A stretch of 64,000 nt of DNA from Paenibacillus agilis. Its GTDB lineage: Bacteria > Bacillota > Bacilli > Paenibacillales > Paenibacillaceae. The notes under the pieces are model-generated. The model saw only the letters and a list, made by a program, of their open reading frames with translations, had not been told where the DNA came from and did not search any database. The stretch's first letter is position 1, and each line of letters begins with the position of its first letter. Shown here in pieces: positions 52,123 to 61,257 of the stretch. Location of the stretch: positions 2,876,673 to 2,940,672 of the forward strand of contig NZ_VNJK01000001.1 of assembly GCF_007786455.1 (NCBI RefSeq), written 5' to 3'. The translations under genes and the position numbers were made by a program.

Positions 52123-53417
52123 TTTCCATTCACCCCTTCTAAGGGAGTAAGTGTAAACCGCTCGAATCGATCGATCATGTGTTGAAATGAACCAGCATCT
52201 TGTCCCAGAAATAGTAGAAACACTCTATAGTGCCATCGTTCAGCATGTAGATGGGCTGCATACGTATAGATGACGTAGCGATGACGAGGATCTGGTTCTA
52301 GTGCCTCATCCAGCAATGCTTTCATCTCTGAAAATGTATATTGACGCTCGGCATCAACTCGTATATAACGGCTTTCAGCGAAAGCATACGTGCGAAGTTG
52401 CGTATCCACAAATGGAAGCAAATACGTCACCTGCGTGAAACGTCCGTTAATCTCGATGACCGGATACAAATCTCCTAGCTCATCAACAATCGAATCTACG
52501 CCAATAACTCCTGTATATCCTTGCTGCTGGAGCAGATGACCTAATCTCAGCATTTCTTTCTCATAGGTTTCACGCAGTTCTGTTGGGATTTGCGGGGCAT
52601 AGTCCGTACCTACATATACGCCGCGCTCTTGAATGCGCTGTTCTGTAATCGCCAACAAATGTACTTCTTTCAGCTGAATGAAAATTTGCGCATTCAAGGA
52701 ACGTTGGATTGGGTGCCAAGCTTCGATCAAAAGCTCAAATGTAGCAGCTCGCCTGCGAATAAAAGCAATCATCTTTTTAAAAGCCAACTCGCTATCAATA
52801 ATAGATAAACCTTTCCCAGATGAACCATGCGGCGATTTGAGGACTGCCTGGGTGAAACCTTGCTCACGAATCATTTGGTAAGCTTCTTCTAATTGTTCAG
52901 GTGTATGACAGAAATAACCCTTTGTAACAGCAAATCCGTTCTTCTCTACGAATCTCCGAACCTGATATTTGTCATTCAGCTTACGAACATAGTCAGCATC
53001 GTCATACCGCAATGTCCAGCCATTATTCTGTGACCATTGTCGAACTTGCTCTGTTAATAGAAATGGAAGAAGCACGGGTTCTTTATCCTGTTTATGCTGT
53101 ACAGCACTGAAATCTGAATCGTCGATAAACGACAGATGAATGTGGGGCAACGTTCCTTGTCCTCGCACCATTTCAACATAGGCTACAAATTCATCTTCAG
53201 GTTTATGATGGAATAACACCGTATCCCCATGCTCAGCAATCCAGAGCAGCTGTTGTTCCTGCTGGATGACTAGCTGTGCTTGCACAGGATCATTTAAAAC
53301 CGGGAAATATTTGCTCGTATTCCACGCCTGATCATCATTCATATTGGCATACCAAAATGCGACAGATGAAGCTGGCTTAAGCAATTGAATGGGGCTTTCC
53401 GTAATATAGCTTGTCAT
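52119..53417 (-). CDS. ATP-grasp ligase (cluster)
   Basis: This 432-residue protein has an N-terminal pre-ATP-grasp region (about 1-140) and an ATP-grasp core. The glycine-rich loop is K-S-P-H-G-S-S-G-K-G-L (194-204) and the metal-binding E-I-N-G-R-F motif is near 315. A C-terminal extension of about 80 residues follows. Enzymes of this kind form amide or thioester bonds with amino acids (peptide ligases, BtrJ). With an ACP in the operon, loading an amino acid on the carrier is a reasonable inference. The ATG at 53417 follows GGAGGTG. Confidence 0.85.
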   Translation of the reverse strand: MTSYITESPIQLLKPASSVAFWYANMNDDQAWNTSKYFPVLNDPVQAQLVIQQEQQLLWIAEHGDTVLFHHKPEDEFVAYVEMVRGQGTLPHIHLSFIDDSDFSAVQHKQDKEPVLLPFLLTEQVRQWSQNNGWTLRYDDADYVRKLNDKYQVRRFVEKNGFAVTKGYFCHTPEQLEEAYQMIREQGFTQAVLKSPHGSSGKGLSIIDSELAFKKMIAFIRRRAATFELLIEAWHPIQRSLNAQIFIQLKEVHLLAITEQRIQERGVYVGTDYAPQIPTELRETYEKEMLRLGHLLQQQGYTGVIGVDSIVDELGDLYPVIEINGRFTQVTYLLPFVDTQLRTYAFAESRYIRVDAERQYTFSEMKALLDEALEPDPRHRYVIYTYAAHLHAERWHYRVFLLFLGQDAGSFQHMIDRFERFTLTPLEGVNGK

Positions 53418-53477
53418 CCTTATAAACACCTCCATCGAAATGCTGTTGCATATTCGTTAGTCGTTCAACTAGATGAG

Positions 53478-54287
53478 TTATAAGCTGGAACTGTTATATT
53501 GACGAAGTGCATATTTCCATACGGTTCGAATGAGGAAGAAGAAGAGCACGGGCGCTAGCAAGGCCCAAATCAACTGAGCCGTTGAAAGTTTCCCCAATAC
53601 AAACAATGGTCCATAGTTCGTGATTAAGAAAAACGGCAAGATGAATGTTCCGATATGCTGAATGGCACGATGATAGAGGCTTGCAGGCATATTGTTGGCA
53701 TCCCATAACGCATAAGAAATTTCTGCTGCAGCACTTGTGTCTAACAACCAGAATGACAAGAGCGAAGGAATGATCATAAGACAATAGGTCAATATGACAC
53801 CGATGAGTAAAAAGACGACAAATCCGACTACCGTTTCCCACGACCACATTACCGAAGATGCATTCCATCCTTTCGTAATTAATACGATGCCTGTTATCAC
53901 GTTAGGGAATGCCATTCCTAAGTCGATATGCCGTAAGGATACTAGAAACTGAAGCGACATAGGTTTCGTCATCATCATATCTAGTGCACCGCCGCGGATC
54001 GTTTGGCCTAGTATCAAAAAATTTTGAAAGAAAAATCCCATATAGATACCTGTAAATATAAAATGAACGCCCAAAAACATCAAAATAACATCTGGTGATA
54101 AACCATCAATATGTAGATTTGTTTTGAAAACGAGCAATACATACAGTAGCTTTGCGATAAGAAATGCAATCTCGGCCACAATGCCTGTAATAAAATTAAA
54201 GCGATATTCCATTTGACTCATAAGCGAGTATTTGACAAAAAGACGGAGGATGTGCAAGTGTCTTTTCACTTCTGTCCAACGCATCAT
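53478..54287 (-). CDS. ABC-2 type permease 2 (cluster, COG3694-like)
   Basis: This six-helix permease of 269 residues opens with a cytosolic V-K-R-H-L-H-I-L-R-L-F segment and has the conserved G-G-A-L-D-M-M-M-T-K-P loop, typical of the COG3694 branch that pairs with COG4587. AGGAGG at the end of the previous gene serves its ATG. With permease 1 and the ATPase it makes an ABC-2 exporter. Confidence 0.88.
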   Translation of the reverse strand: MMRWTEVKRHLHILRLFVKYSLMSQMEYRFNFITGIVAEIAFLIAKLLYVLLVFKTNLHIDGLSPDVILMFLGVHFIFTGIYMGFFFQNFLILGQTIRGGALDMMMTKPMSLQFLVSLRHIDLGMAFPNVITGIVLITKGWNASSVMWSWETVVGFVVFLLIGVILTYCLMIIPSLLSFWLLDTSAAAEISYALWDANNMPASLYHRAIQHIGTFILPFFLITNYGPLFVLGKLSTAQLIWALLAPVLFFFLIRTVWKYALRQYNSSSL

Positions 54288-54290
54288 TGC

Positions 54291-55100
54291 TTAACCTCCT
54301 AAACCCAAATATCGCTTGAATCCCAGCTTCCAGCTCATATAAGCCACACCGCCCAATACCACACTCCAGCCTAGCTGCCATAGCAGACCAAGCCATAGCT
54401 CTGAAGATGGTATAATGCCTGTCCACACATTTACTGGCCAGTAAATCATGTAATAGAACGGCAGTACAGATATAGCAGAGCGGAATCCTTCACCAAATAA
54501 CTCAAGAGGAAACATCCCTCCACTGACAACATTAATAACTAAAGAAGTTACTACGAAAAAATAGGAGATGTCGGCCAACCAAAATGCAATGGCAGAAACA
54601 GCGAAAGAAAGAAGAAAGCTTATTATCATTGCCATAACGATCGATAAGATAAAAATAACGATACGTTCAGGTTCATGCTCAAGTTGACGGGATGCAGGTG
54701 ATACGAAGAGGATAAGAGTAATAATGACGATAAAGCCGATTATATAGAGCAGCTTCTGGCCGAAGTAATGACATAAACGAAATCCAAAATAGCTTATTGG
54801 CTGGATCAAATAGCGGTTCAAACCACCTGTCTTAATGTCATTAGATACGGCATGCTCCATATTTGTCATAACGAGCTTGGATACTACTGCTGCTAGAATC
54901 GTATAGGCAATCATCTGCTCGTAAGAATAACCGAACAAAGTAGTATCGTTATAACTTTTATAAACAGTAGACCAAATATAATATTGAACGACCGCTGGAA
55001 CAAATGCACTAATGAGAGACAAAAAAAAGTTGGAGCGATATTCCAGGGCATGTTGGAGACCGAAGCGAAATGTGACAGCATATTTGTTGGCGTTCTTCAT
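54291..55100 (-). CDS. ABC-2 type permease 1 (cluster, COG4587-like)
   Basis: This six-helix permease of 269 residues has an N-terminal F-R-F-G-L-Q-H-A-L-E-Y-R-S-N-F motif and G-G-L-N-R-Y-L-I-Q-P-I-S-Y, the cytosolic coupling loop typical of COG4587. The ATG overlaps the stop of the ATPase gene (ATGA). It is the partner of permease 2. Confidence 0.88.
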   Translation of the reverse strand: MKNANKYAVTFRFGLQHALEYRSNFFLSLISAFVPAVVQYYIWSTVYKSYNDTTLFGYSYEQMIAYTILAAVVSKLVMTNMEHAVSNDIKTGGLNRYLIQPISYFGFRLCHYFGQKLLYIIGFIVIITLILFVSPASRQLEHEPERIVIFILSIVMAMIISFLLSFAVSAIAFWLADISYFFVVTSLVINVVSGGMFPLELFGEGFRSAISVLPFYYMIYWPVNVWTGIIPSSELWLGLLWQLGWSVVLGGVAYMSWKLGFKRYLGLGG

Positions 55101-56077
55101 GATTGCCTCTGAAATAATGCCTCGATGCCTTCTTCAGCACCGATCTCAGCAATAAGAACATCCGAGACAGGCAGCAGCTCCAACAACTGCCGCGAAGAAT
55201 CCGCTATATTGGAAGATTCCAATTCGATGACCGCGGTTATACCGTCATGATGCAGTACATTTCCAAATGGCAGTAGTATCTCTCGCTCAACGTGTTCATG
55301 AAATTGAAGCTTCATAATGCGCTTATCACCATATTCAGCGTTAACATCCTGAAGTTCGCCATCATATGTGATACGACCTCCTTGGATCAGAATCACTCTA
55401 GGACAAAGATCTTCGATATCTTTCATATAGTGGCTTGTTAATATAATAGTTGCGTTCGTCTGTTCATTGTAATGCCGTAAAAACTGCCGGATTGCTTTCT
55501 GTGCCAACAAGTCAAGACCAATCGTTGGCTCGTCCAAAAAAAGAAGCTTCGGACGATGGATTAAGGATGCAATCAACTCCATTTTCATCCGCTCTCCTAA
55601 CGATAATCGTCTAACTTGAACATGCAGAAGGTCCCTGACGCCCAACATATCGGTTAATTCGTCTAATGTTCTCTGATAACTATCTTGTTCAACTTGGTAA
55701 ATGCATTTATTTAAATAGATGGAATCTGCTGCAGGAAGGTCTGGCCATAGTTGACTTTTTTGTCCCATGACGATGGAGAATTGCTGTTTGAAGTCCTTGT
55801 GTCGTTTCCAAGGAGTATAACCCATTACCGTTGCGGACCCGCTAGTTGGATGAAGAATACCGGACAACATTTTCAAAGTTGTTGATTTCCCTGCCCCATT
55901 CGGACCAAGAAAGCCTACCATTTCTCCTTGACGGATGGAGAAACTCACATCTTCAACAGCCATTTTGGTTAGCGAATTTCGGTGAATAAGATTTTTAAAC
56001 GAGTGGATAATTCCAGTATCTTTCTTATAGTAAGTAAACGCTTTCGTAAGTTGCTTTACTTCAATTATGTGTTCCAT
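55097..56077 (-). CDS. ABC transporter ATP-binding protein (cluster)
   Basis: This 326-residue ATPase has Walker A G-P-N-G-A-G-K-S-T, Q-loop G-Q-K-S-Q-L-W, signature L-S-L-G-E-R-M and Walker B L-L-F-L-D-E-P, then a C-terminal extension of about 90 residues as in COG4586 export ATPases. The start at 56077 follows AGGGG; the frame from 56131 would overlap the promoter. First gene of the cluster operon. It powers export of the cluster's product or an envelope component. Confidence 0.92.
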   Translation of the reverse strand: MEHIIEVKQLTKAFTYYKKDTGIIHSFKNLIHRNSLTKMAVEDVSFSIRQGEMVGFLGPNGAGKSTTLKMLSGILHPTSGSATVMGYTPWKRHKDFKQQFSIVMGQKSQLWPDLPAADSIYLNKCIYQVEQDSYQRTLDELTDMLGVRDLLHVQVRRLSLGERMKMELIASLIHRPKLLFLDEPTIGLDLLAQKAIRQFLRHYNEQTNATIILTSHYMKDIEDLCPRVILIQGGRITYDGELQDVNAEYGDKRIMKLQFHEHVEREILLPFGNVLHHDGITAVIELESSNIADSSRQLLELLPVSDVLIAEIGAEEGIEALFQRQS

Positions 56078-56129
56078 GGAACATCCCCTTTGTAGAGAAC
56101 ATACTGCGACATAATCATTCTTTAGCAAC

Positions 56130-56158
56130 ATTGTATGGGTTAAAATGACAAATGTCCA
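56130..56158 (-). promoter_or_regulatory. Candidate sigma-A promoter of the biosynthetic cluster
   Basis: On the minus strand TGGACA (56153-56158) and TACAAT (56130-56135) are spaced by exactly 17 bp. The expected start lies about 45 nt before the ATPase ATG. No other convincing promoter was seen within the cluster. Confidence 0.65.
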
Positions 56159-56328
56159 CGCATTCTGTACATATTCCGAAAAAAATCTCTACTGTCCGTA
56201 TTATCCCCCTCTTCCATTACCAATTAGATACAATTCTTTGCTATCCTTTCTATCACTACCGTTTCTGTTAAAAAAACAGTATAATAGTGCCTATGTGAAC
56301 TTTTATCTCGTGATGTAGGAGAGTGACA

Positions 56329-57159
56329 TTGTTGAATTTGTGGGAATTGTTTGTGGCATTCATATTGGGCATTGTGGAGGGCTTGACGGAATTCGCTCCG
56401 GTCTCATCTACGGGCCACATGATACTAGTAGATGACTTTTTACTTCATTCTAAAGAATTATTCTCGCCGCCTGTGGCGAATACATTCAAAGTCGTCATCC
56501 AGCTTGGTTCTATTCTAGCTGTTGTAGTCGTTTTCAAAGATCGTATCTTGAATTTGTTCGGCTTAAAGAAAAATATACCGGGTACGGAAAGTGGACCAAA
56601 ACTAACGCTTGCACAAATACTTGTTGGTTTAATTCCAGCTGGTGTGTTGGGCGTATTGTTTGAGGATTACATTGATGAGTATTTATTCTCAATTGAGACG
56701 GTGCTCATTGGACTCGTTATCGGTGCAGTCTTGATGATTATTGCCGACTATGCTCGACCAAAGCGTCCTTCTGCTGAAACGGTTGACCAGATCACATACA
56801 AGCAAGCGCTTGGAACTGGATTATTCCAATGTCTTGGTCTATGGCCTGGCTTCTCTCGTTCAGGATCAACGATTTCCGGAGGCGTTCTGTTAGGAATGAG
56901 TCACCGTGCAGCATCTGACTTCACCTTTATTATGGCTATTCCGATTATGCTTGGCGCAAGCGGATTGTCCTTATTGAAGAACTGGAAGTACTTCACGATT
57001 GACGCACTTCCATTTTTCATCGTTGGCTTTATTAGCGCATTTATTTTCGCTTTGATCTCGATTCGCTTCTTCTTGAAGCTTATCAATCGTGTTAAACTCG
57101 TGCCGTTTGCGATTTATCGAATTGTATTGGCAGCTGTTATTTACTTCGTATTCCTGTAA
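56329..57159 (+). CDS. uppP: Undecaprenyl-diphosphatase UppP/BacA
   Basis: Membrane enzyme of about 276 residues that recycles undecaprenyl pyrophosphate to the monophosphate carrier for wall synthesis; overproduction gives bacitracin tolerance. Signatures are complete: GIVEGLTEFAPVSSTGHM and W-P-G-F-S-R-S-G-S-T. The start is a TTG at 56329, chosen because AGGAG lies 7 nt upstream; a GTG at 56323 is too close to it and a TTG at 56332 is also possible. It is divergent from the biosynthetic cluster, which may be coincidence. Confidence 0.94.
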   Translation: MLNLWELFVAFILGIVEGLTEFAPVSSTGHMILVDDFLLHSKELFSPPVANTFKVVIQLGSILAVVVVFKDRILNLFGLKKNIPGTESGPKLTLAQILVGLIPAGVLGVLFEDYIDEYLFSIETVLIGLVIGAVLMIIADYARPKRPSAETVDQITYKQALGTGLFQCLGLWPGFSRSGSTISGGVLLGMSHRAASDFTFIMAIPIMLGASGLSLLKNWKYFTIDALPFFIVGFISAFIFALISIRFFLKLINRVKLVPFAIYRIVLAAVIYFVFL

Positions 57160-57231
57160 GTTATATAGCAACTCTGCTAATTAGCACACAACTTTATACA
57201 CTGTGAATGTGCACCTGTGTATCTTCCATTA

Positions 57232-57286
57232 AAAAGAGGCTGTCCCAAAGTCATGAATATTGACTTCGGAGATAGCCTCTTTTGTA
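57232..57286 (+). terminator. Rho-independent terminator of uppP
   Basis: AAAAGAGGCT (57232-57241) pairs with AGCCTCTTTT (57274-57283), with AAGTCA/TGACTT inside. The GAGGCTGTCCC motif also occurs at some IS ends, but no element is present. Confidence 0.8.
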
Positions 57287-57440
57287 TATCCCCGAATATT
57301 AGCTGCAATTGTTCTTTCCGAAATGAAACTAAGCCATCTGCTTCAACTAGATGGAAATCGTTCACATTTGTTAATGAATTCGCTTTCATCGTATATGGCG
57401 TTACTACTTTTTCGCAAAACAACAACATGTCGGTTTATTG

Positions 57441-57470
57441 TTGACTTTTCCAATCGGAATAAAATAACAT
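57441..57470 (+). promoter_or_regulatory. Candidate promoter of the peptide importer operon
   Basis: TTGACT (57441-57446) and TAACAT (57465-57470) are 18 bp apart, 45 nt before the ATG. The -10 is imperfect. Confidence 0.5.
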
Positions 57471-57515
57471 TGCTAACATCAACAAACGAGTTGTTCATCA
57501 AAAGGAGGATGTCCT

Positions 57516-59282
57516 ATGAAAAAACAAGTACTATCCCTATTCATCGTGCTGCTCGCTTCATCTCTATTTACAGCTTGCACATCCAATGAATCGAAGCCGA
57601 GCACATCTTCAGCTCCATCTACAGCAACCAATTCAAATGCCGGTACTGCTAACTCAACTGCTCAAACAAATACATCAGCAGCAGTGAGTACAAAAGTGAC
57701 CGATCTAGGGACAGGGGTTATTCAAGCCTCCGATCCATCCAAGCTGCCGGATTCTGCAAAACAACGTAATGACACCTTTATCGCTGGTCTGACAGAGCCA
57801 AGCGGTGCCTTCACACCGCATTTCCATCAAAGCGGATATGACGGAAATGTTGCTTCCGTACTGTTCGCTCCACTCGTGACTGTTGACGAGAAAGGCAAGA
57901 TCGTACCTTATCTTGCAGAGAAATGGGAAATTTCCAAAGATCAGCTTACGTATACGTTTCACTTAAATAAAGATTTGAAGTTCAGTGACGGCTCCCCGTT
58001 AACTGCAGAGGATGTTGCCTTTACGCTCACCATCCTGCACGACAAAAACTATGATGGCGGAACAGATATTTTTTCAAGCCATATTAAGGGCGGCTTAGCT
58101 TACAAAGAAGGAAAAGCCTCGTCCGTTGCTGGCATCAAAGTAATCGATCCACAAACGATTCAAATTGAAACTGATCAAGTCAATGCAACTGCGCTGCTTA
58201 CATTGGGCGGCCAAGTTCTTTCCAAAGCCTATTACGGAAAAGACTACAAGTTCGGCAGTCTCGAATACATTCGAGAGCTTCATGCGAAGCCAGTAGGCGC
58301 TGGCCCATACAAGCTGGATAAGCATCTACCAGGTCAAGAACTGCGGTTCACGGCTAATGAGCACTTCTTCAAAGGAAAACCTAAAATCGAACGCTTTATT
58401 TACAAAACAACCGAAGGTGATGCATTCCAATTTATTGAAACAGGAGAGCAGGATTACGCAGCGTTTTCCGCTACTCAAGACAATTTAGATAAACTGCAAA
58501 AGCTCGGCTTCCTCAATCTTAAGCTAAACACATCAAGTGCATATGGCTACATTTCTATCAACCACAAGAAGCCTTATTTCAAAGATAAAAAATTGCGTCA
58601 GGCACTCATTTATGGACTAGACCGCAAAACAATTGTTGAAGGGGTATCCCAAGGGTCTGCACAAGTTGCAAACATTCCTACATCCCCTACTTCTTGGTCT
58701 TATACGGAAGAAGGAATTAATCCATACCATTACGATCCTGAAAAAGCAAAAACACTACTCGATGAGGCTGGCTGGAAAGAAGGTAGTGATGGTGTACGCG
58801 AAAAAGATGGTCAAAAACTTGTCATTCGCTATCTTTCTTCCAAATCAAAAGGATCTGACGCATTGATCGCGATCGCCAAAGAAAACTACACAGCCATCGG
58901 CATTCAATTTGAACCGGAACAATTCGCTGACTTTAACGCACTGCTCGCCAAAGTCGATGGCGGCGACTATGATTTAGCTTCCTTCTCCACACCAATGCTT
59001 CTAGATCCGCATAGCGGCGTATCTGGATTTACGACAGAAGAAGCGAAGGGTTACTCCAATCCAAAAGTTGATCAGTTGATTAAAGAAGGCATCAGCACGC
59101 TCGATATTGAAAAGCGCAAAGAAGTTTACAAAAAGCTGTATCAAGAGCTGAATGAAGATCCACCTTATATTTTCTACAGTTACTCCAAGCTTCTATATTC
59201 CTATAACTCTCGCATTAAAGGGTTGGATCCGAATCCGTATCGCGGAATCGCAACGAGCCTGCCACTGACAAGCATTGAATAA
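57516..59282 (+). CDS. Peptide ABC transporter substrate-binding lipoprotein
   Basis: Family 5 (SBP_bac_5) solute-binding protein of 588 residues. The lipobox is L-F-T-A-C with Cys21, followed by a Ser/Thr/Ala-rich linker to about residue 65. The domain has V-P-Y-L-A-E-K-W-E-I and the F-S-D-G-S-P-L-T-A-E-D-V signature, with G-A-G-P-Y-K-L later. It captures peptides outside the cell for the permease encoded next. AAGGAGG precedes the ATG. First gene of a five-gene operon. Confidence 0.92.
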   Translation: MKKQVLSLFIVLLASSLFTACTSNESKPSTSSAPSTATNSNAGTANSTAQTNTSAAVSTKVTDLGTGVIQASDPSKLPDSAKQRNDTFIAGLTEPSGAFTPHFHQSGYDGNVASVLFAPLVTVDEKGKIVPYLAEKWEISKDQLTYTFHLNKDLKFSDGSPLTAEDVAFTLTILHDKNYDGGTDIFSSHIKGGLAYKEGKASSVAGIKVIDPQTIQIETDQVNATALLTLGGQVLSKAYYGKDYKFGSLEYIRELHAKPVGAGPYKLDKHLPGQELRFTANEHFFKGKPKIERFIYKTTEGDAFQFIETGEQDYAAFSATQDNLDKLQKLGFLNLKLNTSSAYGYISINHKKPYFKDKKLRQALIYGLDRKTIVEGVSQGSAQVANIPTSPTSWSYTEEGINPYHYDPEKAKTLLDEAGWKEGSDGVREKDGQKLVIRYLSSKSKGSDALIAIAKENYTAIGIQFEPEQFADFNALLAKVDGGDYDLASFSTPMLLDPHSGVSGFTTEEAKGYSNPKVDQLIKEGISTLDIEKRKEVYKKLYQELNEDPPYIFYSYSKLLYSYNSRIKGLDPNPYRGIATSLPLTSIE

Positions 59283-59343
59283 GAAAGGAATGGGACGGAC
59301 GCCATAGCGGACCGTCCCAGCCTTACTAACAGGAGGCATCTTC

Positions 59344-60297
59344 ATGAGCACTTACGTCATACGCCGAATCATCTATATGCTGCTGACGCTGTTAGGTGCG
59401 TCCATGCTTATTTTTTTTCTATATGCGCTAACACCTGGTGACTACGTCGACAACAATATGAATATGACCGAGCAGCGCAAGGCGGAGCTTCGTGAAATTT
59501 ACGGGCTCAACAAGCCGCTCGTCGAACGATATACAGCATGGCTTGGCAACGTGCTGGAAGGCGACTTTGGTTATTCTTTGCAGCATCAGAAGCCAATTAT
59601 GACTTTATTTAACCATTACATTTGGAATTCATTCCTGCTCGCGGCCGTCTCCACCTTTCTTACGTGGTTTATCGCAGTCGTAGCCGGCGTGCTCTGTGCT
59701 TATAAGTCTCAATCTATTTTTGACAAGAGCGTCACGATTTTTATATTTGCAGCCATGTCGATTCCTTCGTTCTTCATTGGGCTCTTTTTCATTAAGCTGT
59801 TTGCCGTTGATGCAGGCATACTGCCTCCAGGAGGAATGATTACGACTGGAAGCAACGCGGAAGGTTGGGATTATGTCCTCGAAGTTGCGGAGCATATGGT
59901 ACTGCCCGTCTTGATCGTCACCTTACTCGGAACAGGATCACTGACCCGCTATTTCCGATCCCATATGCTTGAAGCGATGAAGCAAGACTATGTACGCACA
60001 GCTCGTGCTAAAGGCTTGAAGGAACGAGTCGTATTGTATCGCCATGCACTGCGCAATGCTATGCTGCCAGCTATCACCTTAATCGGATTTGAACTGCCAA
60101 CGCTGTTCGGTGGTTCCATTGTCATTGAGAAAATATTCAACTGGCCTGGCATCGGGCAATTGTACATGCAGTCTTTTACGATGCGAGATTACCCGCTGCT
60201 GATGGGCTTCACGATGCTGCTTGCGATACTTACCGTTATTGGCACCTTTATTTCTGACCTGCTGTACAGATTAGCTGATCCGCGAGTACGTCTATAG
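59344..60297 (+). CDS. Peptide ABC transporter permease (DppB/OppB type)
   Basis: This 317-residue protein has six helices and the N-terminal R-R-I-I-Y-M-L signature of OppB-type permeases. The EAA loop reads Y-V-R-T-A-R-A-K-G-L (about 210-220), followed by G-G-S-I-V-I-E-K-I-F-N-W-P-G-I-G. AGGAGG precedes the ATG. Partner of the next gene. Confidence 0.93.
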   Translation: MSTYVIRRIIYMLLTLLGASMLIFFLYALTPGDYVDNNMNMTEQRKAELREIYGLNKPLVERYTAWLGNVLEGDFGYSLQHQKPIMTLFNHYIWNSFLLAAVSTFLTWFIAVVAGVLCAYKSQSIFDKSVTIFIFAAMSIPSFFIGLFFIKLFAVDAGILPPGGMITTGSNAEGWDYVLEVAEHMVLPVLIVTLLGTGSLTRYFRSHMLEAMKQDYVRTARAKGLKERVVLYRHALRNAMLPAITLIGFELPTLFGGSIVIEKIFNWPGIGQLYMQSFTMRDYPLLMGFTMLLAILTVIGTFISDLLYRLADPRVRL

Positions 60298-60312
60298 AAA
60301 GGAGTATGAGAC

Positions 60313-61257
60313 ATGTCTACAGCAATTGAACAGCTTGCTCCTGAGCAAACTATATCCACTTCTCGACCTGCTGCCGTTATTGAACGATCTTCGTTATGGC
60401 AGCAATCGATCAAGAAACTACGCCGCAATCGAACGGCTATGCTCGGATTCATATTTATAATCGTCATGTTTGCCGCATGCTTTATTGCTCCCCTATTTTC
60501 TCCGTATGCATCGGGCAAAGTGAACTTGGCTGTTATGAATCAAGCGCCTAGCGCAGCACATTGGCTAGGTACCGATCATCTAGGCCGTGACGTATTGACA
60601 AGACTGCTGCAAGCAGGAAGAATATCGCTGACCGTCGGTCTTGTATCTATGATTCTATCCGTAGTCATTGGAACGGTACTTGGTGCAATTGCCAGTTACT
60701 ATCGAGGAATTGTTGATCAAATCATTATGCGGATTGCTGATCTGTTGATGACGATACCAAACCTACCCTTGCTATTTATTATTGGAGCCATCTTATCGGA
60801 ATGGAAAGTACCAACCGAATACCGGCTTTATATCGTCATGCTGATGCTGAGCGTCGTTGGATGGCCAGGCTTAGCCCGCCTCGTCCGTGGAGAATTGCTA
60901 AGCCTTCGGGAACGAGACTTTATGCAAGCTGCAGAAGCACTTGGTCTGAACGATCGGCGCAAGCTCTTCACACATTTACTGCCGAATATTTTCCCGCTAC
61001 TTATTGTTGTAGCTACATTAAGTATTGGAGGAGCTATAATAAGCGAGTCTACACTTAGCTATTTCGGACTTGGAGTTATGCCTCCAACACCAACTTGGGG
61101 AAATATGATTGATGCAGCCAACACACTCATTGACTTTGAGAAACGTCCATGGCTCTGGATTCCGCCAGGCTTAGCGATCTTCGCCACGGTCATCGCCATT
61201 AATTTATTCGGTGACGGATTAAGGGATGCGCTTGATCCTAAGCAGGAAAGGCGGTAG
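60313..61257 (+). CDS. Peptide ABC transporter permease (DppC/OppC type)
   Basis: This 314-residue permease has an OppC-type N terminus (helix about 42-64), H-W-L-G-T-D-H-L-G-R-D-V and an EAA loop F-M-Q-A-A-E-A-L-G-L. AAAGGAG lies upstream. Its stop overlaps the start of the first ATPase gene by one base. Confidence 0.93.
   Translation: MSTAIEQLAPEQTISTSRPAAVIERSSLWQQSIKKLRRNRTAMLGFIFIIVMFAACFIAPLFSPYASGKVNLAVMNQAPSAAHWLGTDHLGRDVLTRLLQAGRISLTVGLVSMILSVVIGTVLGAIASYYRGIVDQIIMRIADLLMTIPNLPLLFIIGAILSEWKVPTEYRLYIVMLMLSVVGWPGLARLVRGELLSLRERDFMQAAEALGLNDRRKLFTHLLPNIFPLLIVVATLSIGGAIISESTLSYFGLGVMPPTPTWGNMIDAANTLIDFEKRPWLWIPPGLAIFATVIAINLFGDGLRDALDPKQERR

Noticed and set aside
53418..53471. Short minus-strand frame starting ATGCAACAGCATTTC before the ATP-grasp gene, considered as a precursor peptide
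   Set aside because: No ribosome binding site, and it overlaps the ribosome binding site and start of the ATP-grasp gene out of frame.
57232..57286. GAGGCTGTCCC inverted repeat as the end of an insertion sequence
   Set aside because: No transposase remnant or second end nearby; the structure and position fit a terminator.
57177..57428. Minus-strand open frame of 83 codons between uppP and the peptide importer operon
   Set aside because: Runs through the uppP terminator hairpin and has no recognisable product.
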